From: Ruminococcus sp.
GTDB taxonomy: Bacteria > Bacillota > Clostridia > Oscillospirales > Acutalibacteraceae
Assembly (NCBI GenBank): GCA_017473955.1
Contig: JAFUIK010000031.1
Location: 42,838 to 106,837 of the forward strand
Direction: 5' to 3'
DNA: 64,000 nucleotides
The translations under genes and the position numbers were made by a program. Positions 43,170-51,514 of this stretch are shown piece after piece; positions within the stretch are counted from its first letter, which is position 1, and every line of letters begins with the position of its first letter. Below the pieces are notes generated by a model. The model had not been told where the DNA came from. It made no database searches and worked only from the letters and a program-made list of their open reading frames with translations.

Positions 43170-45878
43170 ATGTCCGCGAAAAAATTCAAAAAAATTGAAC
43201 CGAAAAAAGCACTCTGGCTACAGATAATTGACCCGTCAGACAGCAAGAACTTCTTCTTGCGTAACCTGTGGTTTTTTGTAGCGTTTTTAGTGCCATTTGT
43301 ATTAATGTACGGTTGCTTTGCTTTAGCAAAGGTTGCACCGTTTGGCGATGAGCAGATTCTTGTTACTGACTTATGGCACCAGTACTATCCGTTTATGGTG
43401 GATTTTCAGGATAAGCTTCAGGATGGTGGCTCATTGCTGTGGACCTGGAGAAGTGGCGGTGGCACTAACTACATAGCTTTGATGGCTTACTACCTTGCAA
43501 GTCCGCTTAACTTCCTGTCAGTGTTTGTTCCTGCAGATTATTTAAGAGAATTTCTGGCAGTTATCACCTGTGCTAAAATAGGCTTTGCAGGTTTGTTTTT
43601 TGCTCAGTTTTTGCGTATCACATTCAAAAAGCGTGACATATCTGTTGCTGCTTTTTCGATTATGTACGCGTTGTGCTCATTCATTATGGGCTATTACTGG
43701 AATGTAATCTGGCTTGATACTGTTGCACTTTTACCGCTTGTTGTTGCGGGAACTATTGCACTCTTAAAAGATGGAAAGTTCAAGCTTTATGTTATTGCTC
43801 TTGCACTGTCAGTGCTGGCAAACTACTATATCGGTTTGTTTACCTGCATTTTTGTATTACTTATCAGTATTGCTTACTGCATTATCGAGTACAAGGGTAT
43901 CAAGAACCTGTTTGTAAACTTCTTCAAGATGGCAGGTTTCTCAGTTTTATCCCTTGCGATGACAGCGATTTTGACTGTTCCTACTGCTATAGCTCTTGGT
44001 AATACACATTCGTCAGATAACACCTTCCCGAAAGCTTATGCTATCAATATCGGTGATACTGCTGATTTCAAAGGTACTATGCAGGCATTGGGAGAGGTTA
44101 TTTCAAACTCGGTTGCTTTTATTGAGCCAACCGCAAAAGAAGGTTTGCCTAACATTTACTGCGGTGTTGTGGCACTTGTGTTGGGTATTTTGTTCTTCAC
44201 TTGTAAGAATATCAAAATTCGTGAACGTATTGTTGGTGGAGCGTTACTGCTGTTCTTTATGCTCAGCTTTGTTATTCGTCAGCTCGACTTTATATGGCAC
44301 GGCTTCCACTTCCCAAATATGTTGCCGTACAGATTCTCGTTCTTGTTCTCGTTTGTGCTGATAGTTTTAGCGTACAGAGTGTTTATGAACCTCGAAAACG
44401 TGAAGATTTTGCACATACTGATTACTGTTTTAGTGTTCACAGGTGTTGTTTACCTTGCATATAAGTACAACAATACAAAGGTTGTTGTCGGCACTGTGTG
44501 TATTGCTGTGCTTGTAATAGCGTGGCTTTTCCTGAGCACATTAAAGGTTGTGCCAAAGCAGGCAGTTGCTTTAGCGTTATTTATAATATGTCTTGCTGAA
44601 GGTGCGTGTACTGCGTACATAGGTGTAAAAACTGTAGGAACAACAACAACTACTTCGTATCCTTTGGGAACAAAAGCAACAGAAGAAACTGTAGAATACC
44701 TTGATAATATGGAGTACAACAATGAAGATGTATTCCGTGCCGAGGTTACAAAGTATCACACATTAAACGACAATGCTCTTATTGGAATTAACGGTGTTTC
44801 GATATTCAGCTCTGTAGCGAACTCTGATGTTACAGCATATATGGAAAAGTTTGGTATCTGCGGTTGGGTAGCAAGTAACCGTTACACATATCAAGAAAGC
44901 TCACCGTTTACTAATATGATGCTTAACGTCAAATATCTCATTTCTCCTTATGGTTACTTCCTTGACTCGACTCACAACGAGCTTGCTCATCAGGAAGGCA
45001 ACGTAAAGCTTCTTAGGAATAAGTACTATATCCCACAGGGCTTTATGGTGAACGAGGATATCCTTAATTACGACGTTAAAATGGCAAGCTCAAATCCTTT
45101 TGATAACCAGAACGAGATTTTCCGTCTTGCTACAGGCTTGGACGGAAACCTGTATGAAGCACTCGATGTTGTTTCTCAGGGACACACAGATTCACAGGTT
45201 TTCCCAATGTCTAAAAATGGTTACGGAAGCTATTCGTTCGAGCTTAATGATTCATCACAGACACCTCACGTTAAGTTCAACTACACTGCTCCGTACGATG
45301 GCACTGCTTTTGCGTATTTCCAGTGTGGCGAGGGTGACAACTGTGATTTAAGAGTAAATGATAATACAGTTATCTCTAATTATGTTAAGCGTCCGTACAT
45401 TATGCAGATGGGTAATGTTAAAGAAGGCGACAAGCTTTCCGTTTACTCCGACCTTTCAGATGTAACTGTCGGAAGCTGTCACGTTTACTGCAATATGTTC
45501 AACGAGGAGCTGTTCCAGCAGGGCTACGAAAAGTTAAGTGAAAGTGCTTTGAAATGTACAAAGTCAACGGATACTCTTATTGAGGGCACAATCAATGTTA
45601 AAGAGGACGGTGTGTTCTATACATCTATCTCTTATGACAAAGGCTGGAAAGCCTACGTTGATGGTGAAGAGGTTGAAATCACACCTATTTGTGATGCCTT
45701 GGTTGCGTTCAAGCTTTCAGCAGGACAGCACGATATCAAGCTTAAGTATTGCCCTGTAGGTTTCCCACTTGGTGTTACCGTTACATTTGTGTCAATAGGT
45801 CTGTTTATAGGCATCATCTTCCTTAGCACAAAAGTCAAATCAAAAAAGAAAAACGAAGAAATAGTAACTATAGAATAA
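43170..45878 (+). CDS. yfhO: YfhO family GT-C membrane glycosyltransferase
   Basis: I take ATG 43170, with GGAGG 7 bases upstream. The 902-residue protein has a first membrane segment near residue 30, an outer loop with an acidic pair (FGDEQILVTDLWHQYYPFMV), about 12-13 further membrane segments, a large outer C-terminal domain and a final membrane segment near residue 875, as in YfhO. It is expected to transfer sugar from a polyprenyl carrier to an envelope polymer on the outer face. The divergent GT2 and gtrA genes would supply the lipid-linked sugar. Size and topology fit the family. Confidence 0.88.
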   Translation: MSAKKFKKIEPKKALWLQIIDPSDSKNFFLRNLWFFVAFLVPFVLMYGCFALAKVAPFGDEQILVTDLWHQYYPFMVDFQDKLQDGGSLLWTWRSGGGTNYIALMAYYLASPLNFLSVFVPADYLREFLAVITCAKIGFAGLFFAQFLRITFKKRDISVAAFSIMYALCSFIMGYYWNVIWLDTVALLPLVVAGTIALLKDGKFKLYVIALALSVLANYYIGLFTCIFVLLISIAYCIIEYKGIKNLFVNFFKMAGFSVLSLAMTAILTVPTAIALGNTHSSDNTFPKAYAINIGDTADFKGTMQALGEVISNSVAFIEPTAKEGLPNIYCGVVALVLGILFFTCKNIKIRERIVGGALLLFFMLSFVIRQLDFIWHGFHFPNMLPYRFSFLFSFVLIVLAYRVFMNLENVKILHILITVLVFTGVVYLAYKYNNTKVVVGTVCIAVLVIAWLFLSTLKVVPKQAVALALFIICLAEGACTAYIGVKTVGTTTTTSYPLGTKATEETVEYLDNMEYNNEDVFRAEVTKYHTLNDNALIGINGVSIFSSVANSDVTAYMEKFGICGWVASNRYTYQESSPFTNMMLNVKYLISPYGYFLDSTHNELAHQEGNVKLLRNKYYIPQGFMVNEDILNYDVKMASSNPFDNQNEIFRLATGLDGNLYEALDVVSQGHTDSQVFPMSKNGYGSYSFELNDSSQTPHVKFNYTAPYDGTAFAYFQCGEGDNCDLRVNDNTVISNYVKRPYIMQMGNVKEGDKLSVYSDLSDVTVGSCHVYCNMFNEELFQQGYEKLSESALKCTKSTDTLIEGTINVKEDGVFYTSISYDKGWKAYVDGEEVEITPICDALVAFKLSAGQHDIKLKYCPVGFPLGVTVTFVSIGLFIGIIFLSTKVKSKKKNEEIVTIE

Positions 45879-45883
45879 CAAAA

Positions 45884-45919
45884 AGGGCTGTCTCACATTT
45901 TTAGGTGAGACAGCCCTTA
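45884..45919. terminator. Terminator after yfhO
   Basis: AAGGGCTGTCTCAC / GTGAGACAGCCCTT, 14-bp stem followed by AAGTTTT. It is related in sequence to the stem at 41450. Confidence 0.92.
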
Positions 45920-45994
45920 AGTTTTACATGATGAGGAAAAATACAAAAAATAAAAATGAAGCCTCAATAAAGTAGCAGGGTTTCACATTACTGA

Positions 45995-47635
45995 TTAACC
46001 GCTAAACTTTTGTATTAGATTTGAAATTTCTTTTGGATGCATAGGCAAACTAGCTCTATATATCTCATCTTGTATGTAGTCGCTTATTTTTACAACAAGT
46101 ATATTATCTACAACTTTAATATATCCCTGTTCTGGATAAGATGGCATAGCTATTACCTCTTGGTTATCGGCCATGCTATCAATTATATCTATATCTGCTG
46201 ATAAAATAGGGTAGTTAAGTACATATCTAAAGTAGTGATGTGCTTTATTATCAGAGGATACGTCAGGAGAGAATCCTGTAATTCTGCAAATTGAATCAAA
46301 TGGAGCTACATCAATATAGCTTGAACTTTGCCCCATAAAAACAACTGGCATAGTTTCCACGTTAAAATCGGGATAATCTTGCATATCAGAAAGAACTATA
46401 GTCATTTGAGATAGTGTGGCATTTTGCTGTAATTCTTTATTAATATACATAGCATTTGAAACTTGAATGTTATTTAAAAGAACTAATGCTATAATAGTAT
46501 ACGTTGTTGTCTTAATAATAGCGTTTGTTTTTGTATTCTTTACTTCGTTTTTTAAAGCCAAGTGAATTATTATGAACAGCATAAAATAAAAGAAGCAAAA
46601 TGAGTATCTCATTAGATCGTGAGACATACTTTTGTTGAGGATGTCTGAAATGTTCATGCCACATGGTAGTAGTAAAACGAGTAATAATACTAGGATAATA
46701 TTAGAAACAGGGAGCTTATTATGCTTGCATATCTTAATAAAAGCAAATGTTCCTATGACACACAGCAGTATTACTGAAAGAATCATTAAGAAAATTGAGT
46801 AAAAAGAAGCAGGAGCAAATATTCTGTATGCGAATGTGAGATACATTTTAAGAATATATTTTATGAATCCGCCCTCAAAAGGTTTTAAAATGTTGCTTAA
46901 GCTATTATAGGAAGTATCATCCAAATGTGTGCTATAAATAAGAGTAAAAAGTTTGTTTATACAAAGGTATATCAACGAGCCAGCGATGATTATAGCACAA
47001 CCTTTTAATCCTTTGATAATTGTTTTTTGTGGCTTTTCATTATTAAGTAGTTCTAATATACAGTCAATAATAATTAACGCAATAATAACCGATAGATAAC
47101 TTTGATATATTCCCAAAACTATTGCAGTTGTTATAATACCTACCAAGTTATGATACCATAACGTTCCGGATTTCCACATATATGCTGCGATGCATGCCAT
47201 TAGTAAGGCGAACATATTACAGTCCAGTTCGTATATGTATGTAGCACTTTGTGAAGTGATGGTTACATTAGTTGTCATAAAGGCCGCAAGCAGAAATACA
47301 TGCGTTTTTGATTTAATTCCTAAAGTTTTTGAACAAAAATATACTGCAATTGCTATCCATAGTAAAGAAGTTAAACCTATCAACCAAGGAAGAGTTATTG
47401 GGCCCCTAAAAATAGTATGATATATAGGAACAAACCAACGACCTGTTTGAATTTTCAGCAAGTTTATTTTTTCAAAGAATGTTCCACTATAAAAACTCCA
47501 AACCGCATCGTGAGTGAGAAAAAGATTTAAGAAGCCATATGTATGAGCGATTAGTCCCCAGAAAAAAGTACTTATAATTGAGGGCAAAAACAAGCCGTTG
47601 TGTATAGACCAACTAAATGTTTTAATTTTGTTCAT
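45995..47635 (-). CDS. GtrII-like membrane glucosyltransferase family protein
   Basis: The start MNKIKTFSWSIHNGLFLPSI at 47635 has AAGGTGG 8 bases upstream. The 546-residue protein has about 11 membrane segments and the GtrII-type beginning (LTHDAVWSFYSG, then GRWFVPIYHTIFRGP) with the acidic/His motif expected at the active face. Family members add glucosyl groups to O-antigen or other surface glycans. It appears visibly AT-richer than its neighbours, with many ATA and TTA codons, and is paired with a small divergent HTH gene and two operators; horizontal acquisition as a cassette is plausible. Function is inferred from the family. Confidence 0.78.
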   Translation of the reverse strand: MNKIKTFSWSIHNGLFLPSIISTFFWGLIAHTYGFLNLFLTHDAVWSFYSGTFFEKINLLKIQTGRWFVPIYHTIFRGPITLPWLIGLTSLLWIAIAVYFCSKTLGIKSKTHVFLLAAFMTTNVTITSQSATYIYELDCNMFALLMACIAAYMWKSGTLWYHNLVGIITTAIVLGIYQSYLSVIIALIIIDCILELLNNEKPQKTIIKGLKGCAIIIAGSLIYLCINKLFTLIYSTHLDDTSYNSLSNILKPFEGGFIKYILKMYLTFAYRIFAPASFYSIFLMILSVILLCVIGTFAFIKICKHNKLPVSNIILVLLLVLLLPCGMNISDILNKSMSHDLMRYSFCFFYFMLFIIIHLALKNEVKNTKTNAIIKTTTYTIIALVLLNNIQVSNAMYINKELQQNATLSQMTIVLSDMQDYPDFNVETMPVVFMGQSSSYIDVAPFDSICRITGFSPDVSSDNKAHHYFRYVLNYPILSADIDIIDSMADNQEVIAMPSYPEQGYIKVVDNILVVKISDYIQDEIYRASLPMHPKEISNLIQKFSG

Positions 47636-47658
47636 ATAGTTTACCACCTTCATGGATA

Positions 47659-47698
47659 TGTAACAATCTGTTACATAATTATAGTAACAGATTGTTAC
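47659..47698. promoter_or_regulatory. Two palindromic operators between divergent genes
   Basis: TGTAACAATCTGTTACA (47659-47675) and GTAACAGATTGTTAC (47684-47698) are each palindromic and are the same site in opposite orientation, with centres 24 bases apart. A TATAAT on the minus strand lies between them. The adjacent HTH protein is the obvious candidate to bind. Confidence 0.8.
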
Positions 47699-47730
47699 AA
47701 TATAGTCAAGATAAATCTTGGAGTAACTAT

Positions 47731-47937
47731 ATGAAAATGATTGGTTTGCGAGAAATTCGCAAAAAAAGGGGATTCAGCCAGCTTAAGGTTGCTATGGACT
47801 TGAATATAACTCGTGAAGCATTGTCGTACTATGAAAATGGACAAAGGTGTCCAAATCTGGAAATGCTTGTTAAGTTGTCAGCGTATTTCCATACGTCTAT
47901 ACACTACCTAATAACAGGAGAAGAGTTTAAAAAATAG
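47731..47937 (+). CDS. Small XRE/HTH_3-type transcriptional regulator
   Basis: ATG 47731 follows GGAG by 7 bases and gives a 68-residue protein that is almost entirely one HTH_3 domain (LREIRKKRGFSQLKVAMDLN, ITREALSYYENGQRCPNLEM, then SIHYLIT). It diverges from the GtrII-like gene across two palindromes and probably represses both. The in-frame upstream ATG at 47692 would lie inside the operator. A terminator follows directly. Confidence 0.88.
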   Translation: MKMIGLREIRKKRGFSQLKVAMDLNITREALSYYENGQRCPNLEMLVKLSAYFHTSIHYLITGEEFKK

Positions 47938-47968
47938 ACCGCCTACATCAAATTAGATGCAGGCGGTT
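47938..47968. terminator. Terminator between converging genes
   Basis: ACCGCCTACATC / GATGCAGGCGGT, 12-bp stem with a G-T or A-C pair, serving the HTH gene and the converging gene. Confidence 0.8.
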
Positions 47969-47988
47969 TGCTGTATTTTATATTAGTT

Positions 47989-48759
47989 TTAAAATTCAAA
48001 CTCCTCTGGTGACTCTTCGTCATCAACTGTATCTGTTACAGTATTTTTAACGTCAGCAGGAGCTTCTGTTGTTATTTCATCAGGAGCTGTTACAACCTCA
48101 GCCATTTCGTCGTCGAAATCATCGGCAGGAATACTAGTTTCAATAACCTCAGTATCTACGGTTTCATCAATGTCAGCTTCTTCAATTTCATTTATGATGT
48201 CTTCGTCGGTTTCGTCAGGACCAATGAATGACTTGAAATCTTCAGCTTTATCCTTAGCCTTATCCTTGAGGTCAGCGACAGTTTCTTTAGCCTTAGCTGA
48301 AAAATCCTGTGCTTTTACCTTGGCTTTATCGCCAAGGTTGGTTGCCTTATCCTTAGCTTTCTTACCGGTTTCTTTAGCTTTGTCCTTGATGTCCTCGGCA
48401 GTGTCAGCAACGATTTGCTTAATTTTTTCTGTATTCTCGCTTTTTAACTTAACGTCATTTGAGGAGCTCATAATTTCAACATATCTTCTGCTCGCCTTGT
48501 CAATTCGGGCAGTAGTTTTATCTACAACTACGCACAGAGCTTCGCACTCCTTGTCGGCATCGTCCCTTAAATGCTCATAGAAATATCTGCCCAGCTCGAT
48601 ATATGCTTGATTCATAAGCTCGGTATCTGCCTTGATAACCTGCTTGATTCGGTTAGCTTTAGCCTTAAGACGGCTTTTCTCAACAAGAGCCTGAGCAATA
48701 TCAGTAGCTGCATCAGCACAAAGCTTAACACCATTTTTGAAATCGTTTTTAATATCCAT
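47989..48759 (-). CDS. Lys/Ala/Asp-rich helical protein (LEA-like repeats), unknown function
   Basis: Start MDIKNDFKNGVKLCADAATD at 48759, with GGAGG 8 bases upstream. The 256-residue protein has an N-terminal helical region of about 115 residues, a middle of 11-mer-like KAKDKA/KAKETV units (about 120-180), and a Glu/Asp-rich C-terminus ending EEFEF. No membrane segment or signal peptide is seen, so it should be cytoplasmic. The 11-mer pattern resembles LEA or apolipoprotein-like amphipathic helices that may bind membranes. I do not assign a function. Confidence 0.75.
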   Translation of the reverse strand: MDIKNDFKNGVKLCADAATDIAQALVEKSRLKAKANRIKQVIKADTELMNQAYIELGRYFYEHLRDDADKECEALCVVVDKTTARIDKASRRYVEIMSSSNDVKLKSENTEKIKQIVADTAEDIKDKAKETGKKAKDKATNLGDKAKVKAQDFSAKAKETVADLKDKAKDKAEDFKSFIGPDETDEDIINEIEEADIDETVDTEVIETSIPADDFDDEMAEVVTAPDEITTEAPADVKNTVTDTVDDEESPEEFEF

Positions 48760-48887
48760 GAGATTACCTCCAGTAAAAACTATCATATACATCTATTATC
48801 GCAGATAAGGAGCTTAAAATCAACTATTTTCTTGCATTTATAAAAACCAATGATATAATTATAGAAGAATATTTAGGAGGTGTGTTT

Positions 48888-49556
48888 ATGTCTAATGTAA
48901 TTTCAAAGGAAGTTGCGTGCCCTAACTGTAACGAGATTTTCAACGTTCACGTTTATACAAGCATAAATGCCACTAATGACCCCAAGTTCAGAGAAGATTT
49001 ACTAAGCGAAAAGTTGCTCAAATGGAAGTGTGAGAACTGTTCTTATGAGGGTAGATTTACTTATCCTCTGTTGTATAATGATATGAAGCATCGTTTTATG
49101 GTGTATCTTATTCCTCAAATTGAGCGTTTTCAGCTTGAAGACAGGAGCCTTGAGGAGGATTACCGAAACTTAAAGGGCATCACAAAACGTATCACACCTG
49201 ATTTCAACTCGTTTAAAGAAAAGGTTTTTATTTTTGAGTCGGGACTTGATGATATGGCGGTTGAGTTGTGTAAGCTCGCTGTAAGTGAAACTGTCGCGAA
49301 AAAGCACAATTTGCCAAAGGTTGTAGAGGGTTACCTCTCGATGTACAACCGCGAAACAAATACGATGGGATTTACATTTTTTGTCGGAGAAAACCACGAG
49401 CCTTATGTCCAGTCCGCCCGACTTGAGGTTTATGCACGCTCGGTACAAATAGTAAATGCTGTTGGGCAGAATGATAAAAAGCTCTCAGGCTTTATCAAAA
49501 TCGACCGTGAATGGGCAGAGAACACACTGTTCAGATATAAAAGAGAAGAAAAGTAA
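48888..49556 (+). CDS. CpXC-domain zinc-binding protein
   Basis: Start ATG 48888 has AGGAGG 8 bases upstream. The 222-residue protein begins with the four-cysteine CpXC domain (CPNCNEIFNV, then KWKCENCSYEG), followed by FTYPLLYNDMKHRFMVYLIP, typical of this family, and a C-terminal half with no recognised domain. A zinc-binding intracellular protein is likely; the function of the family is unknown. It is followed by a strong bidirectional terminator. Confidence 0.85.
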   Translation: MSNVISKEVACPNCNEIFNVHVYTSINATNDPKFREDLLSEKLLKWKCENCSYEGRFTYPLLYNDMKHRFMVYLIPQIERFQLEDRSLEEDYRNLKGITKRITPDFNSFKEKVFIFESGLDDMAVELCKLAVSETVAKKHNLPKVVEGYLSMYNRETNTMGFTFFVGENHEPYVQSARLEVYARSVQIVNAVGQNDKKLSGFIKIDREWAENTLFRYKREEK

Positions 49557-49560
49557 CGCA

Positions 49561-49590
49561 AAAAGGTGCTGTCACTTGACAGCACCTTTT
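49561..49590. terminator. Bidirectional terminator
   Basis: AAAAGGTGCTGTCA / TGACAGCACCTTTT, 14-bp stem with a two-base centre, between converging genes. Confidence 0.93.
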
Positions 49591-50598
49591 TTATTTCATT
49601 TCCATTGTCGTAGTATCAAATATATACTCATTTGAGTCGAAATCCTCGATGTAATAGGTGTGAGTATTGACGAAGGTGTAGCGACTGGCACCGCGAAAAA
49701 TTTTAAACGTCTGGTCGGTACATTGAATCTGTCCGTATTCATCAAAAAATGTTGACGAAAAGCCTGTGCGTGTTAGTGTATCGGCTTCACGCTCTTTATC
49801 AGTTTTGCCGAAATGGAAAAGATGGGCATAGCCTTCGTCGGCACGGTCCCACGCACTGTCGCAGGTGTAAAACTCGTTTTCGTATTTAAAGATATTCCAC
49901 ATATGTGCCTCGCCTCTACCGCTACACGGACCGTAAACGCAGAAGCAGTCTATATCAAGCTGTAAAAGAGCGAATCTCAAAGTATACGCAAAGCCATAGC
50001 AAACACTTTTTGAGTCTCTTAACGCTTTGTAGATTTCGTCTGCGGGATACTTAAACAGCGGTGAGCCGAGCTGTTTGTTGTCTGTACGCTTATGGTCATA
50101 CGTCATCGAACGTGCAACCGCACCGTAAATATTCAAAATATGGTCAAGGGTGTTATCGTTTTCTGTAGCATTTGAGTTTACTATCTCAAGAAAACTGTTG
50201 TCGATGAATTCGAGCATAGCCTGTTGCTCATCTGCTGAGTAGGCATATTTTAAGTAAGCGGTGTCGCCCTTGAGAGTACATTCGCTTAAGAAGTAGTAAT
50301 ATGGGCTTTGCTTCAAAAGGTCGATGTAATACTCGTTTTTTTCTGCATTATTCGAAAGGGTTACTCTTTTGTCGCGATAAAGCATCGCATCCATAAGTGA
50401 ACGATAGTACACATCGTCCTCGGTTGTCATATGAAGTTTGTCGTCAGGCTCGACTACACAATGGTCAATTTCTGTGATAATCTGATAGCCTGTGTTATTA
50501 ACGGCAGTTGTTGGAATTTCTACTTCATTATTGTTGTCACAACAGCACAACGTCAGTGATAAAACTACTGCCAGAATCAGTGCAAATAATCGTTTCAT
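49591..50598 (-). CDS. Lipoprotein with transglutaminase-like (papain-fold) domain
   Basis: The 335-residue protein has a lipoprotein signal (LSLTLCCCD) and a transglutaminase-like core at about 170-260 with the triad candidates Cys in SVCYGFAYT, His in GEAHMWNIF and Asp in YTCDSAWD. Such bacterial domains act as peptidases or have no known substrate. Its start overlaps the stop of the amidohydrolase by one base (TAATG), so the two are co-translated. Likely anchored on the outer membrane face. Confidence 0.87.
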   Translation of the reverse strand: MKRLFALILAVVLSLTLCCCDNNNEVEIPTTAVNNTGYQIITEIDHCVVEPDDKLHMTTEDDVYYRSLMDAMLYRDKRVTLSNNAEKNEYYIDLLKQSPYYYFLSECTLKGDTAYLKYAYSADEQQAMLEFIDNSFLEIVNSNATENDNTLDHILNIYGAVARSMTYDHKRTDNKQLGSPLFKYPADEIYKALRDSKSVCYGFAYTLRFALLQLDIDCFCVYGPCSGRGEAHMWNIFKYENEFYTCDSAWDRADEGYAHLFHFGKTDKEREADTLTRTGFSSTFFDEYGQIQCTDQTFKIFRGASRYTFVNTHTYYIEDFDSNEYIFDTTTMEMK

Positions 50599-51407
50599 TA
50601 AATGTCCTTTATATTAAATAGTTTTTGAGCGTTTTTGTACATAATTTTATCGTAGGTAGTTTTTGATACCATATCCTTGAATTCGTTGAAGTATGCCTGA
50701 TAGAGGCTTCGGTCGCCTTTGCCGTTGTCGAGATAGGTGTCCTTACCATCAATCGGGGCATCGGAGCCGAAAATAATTTTTTCATCGCCACAAACTTCAA
50801 GGAATCTGAGCGTACTCTCAATGCTGACCCAGGTTGTGTCACCATAAAGATTAGGTAGCATTGAAATAAGCTTTATTGCTTCACTGTTGTCGGTACCAAG
50901 TCCCATATGTACCATAACAAAATTAACGTCAGGATAGTTTTTTGCGACCTTGTATACCAGTCGGACATTATCACATTCGCCGTCGCCTGTGTGGGTTACA
51001 ACGGTCAGCGAGTACTTTTTAGCAAGCTTTATGTAGTTATCTATTTCCTTGCTGTCAAATCTTAAAGCCGAGTGGAATGGGTGAAACTTAACAGCACATA
51101 CTTTGTCGCGATTATCTTTGATGAGTTTTTCAATTGGTTCGGTGTTTTCATATGGGTTGACCCATAATGCGACGGAGATTTTGCCCTCGTTTTTTCTTGC
51201 GAAATCTATAACACGCATATTGGTGTCAACGTGATTTTTAAGGTGATTTTTTGGTATCGGATTTTGGAAATGGTCGTGAGTAGCACACTCGGAATTAGAA
51301 ACAATACAGTGGTTTATGCCGTACTCTTTCATCATATATGTAATATGCTCTTCTCTCATATCGAAATTCAGCATTGTGCCGATGTGAGTGTGTGTATCAA
51401 TTATCAT
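50598..51407 (-). CDS. Amidohydrolase-2 family metal-dependent hydrolase
   Basis: Start ATG 51407 follows GGAGG by 4 to 6 bases. The 269-residue TIM-barrel protein has the metal-binding DTHTHIG near the N-terminus, KFHPFHSA, HTGDGECD, HMGLG and IIFGSDAPIDG, the family pattern of His and Asp ligands. It may act on a small cyclic or carboxylic substrate that is unknown. It is translationally coupled to the transglutaminase-like lipoprotein gene. Confidence 0.88.
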   Translation of the reverse strand: MIIDTHTHIGTMLNFDMREEHITYMMKEYGINHCIVSNSECATHDHFQNPIPKNHLKNHVDTNMRVIDFARKNEGKISVALWVNPYENTEPIEKLIKDNRDKVCAVKFHPFHSALRFDSKEIDNYIKLAKKYSLTVVTHTGDGECDNVRLVYKVAKNYPDVNFVMVHMGLGTDNSEAIKLISMLPNLYGDTTWVSIESTLRFLEVCGDEKIIFGSDAPIDGKDTYLDNGKGDRSLYQAYFNEFKDMVSKTTYDKIMYKNAQKLFNIKDI

Positions 51408-51475
51408 ATTATCCTCCGAAACCATTGTTACTGTTTAATATAATAACGCTTTTAAATGGTTCGGTCAATAGAAAA

Positions 51476-51501
51476 AACCGACCGATTTTTATCGGTCGGT
51501 T
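51476..51501 (-). terminator. Terminator of the CotH-dockerin operon
   Basis: AACCGACCGAT / ATCGGTCGGTT, 11-bp stem, TTTT loop (plus strand), followed by TTTTTTC on the minus strand. Confidence 0.93.
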
Positions 51502-51514
51502 AAAGTTATGTTCA

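Noticed and set aside
45960-45994. Minus-strand TGAAACC near 45970 as another ECF-type promoter
   Set aside because: It lies at the 3' end of the GtrII-like gene with no matching -10 and no gene downstream.
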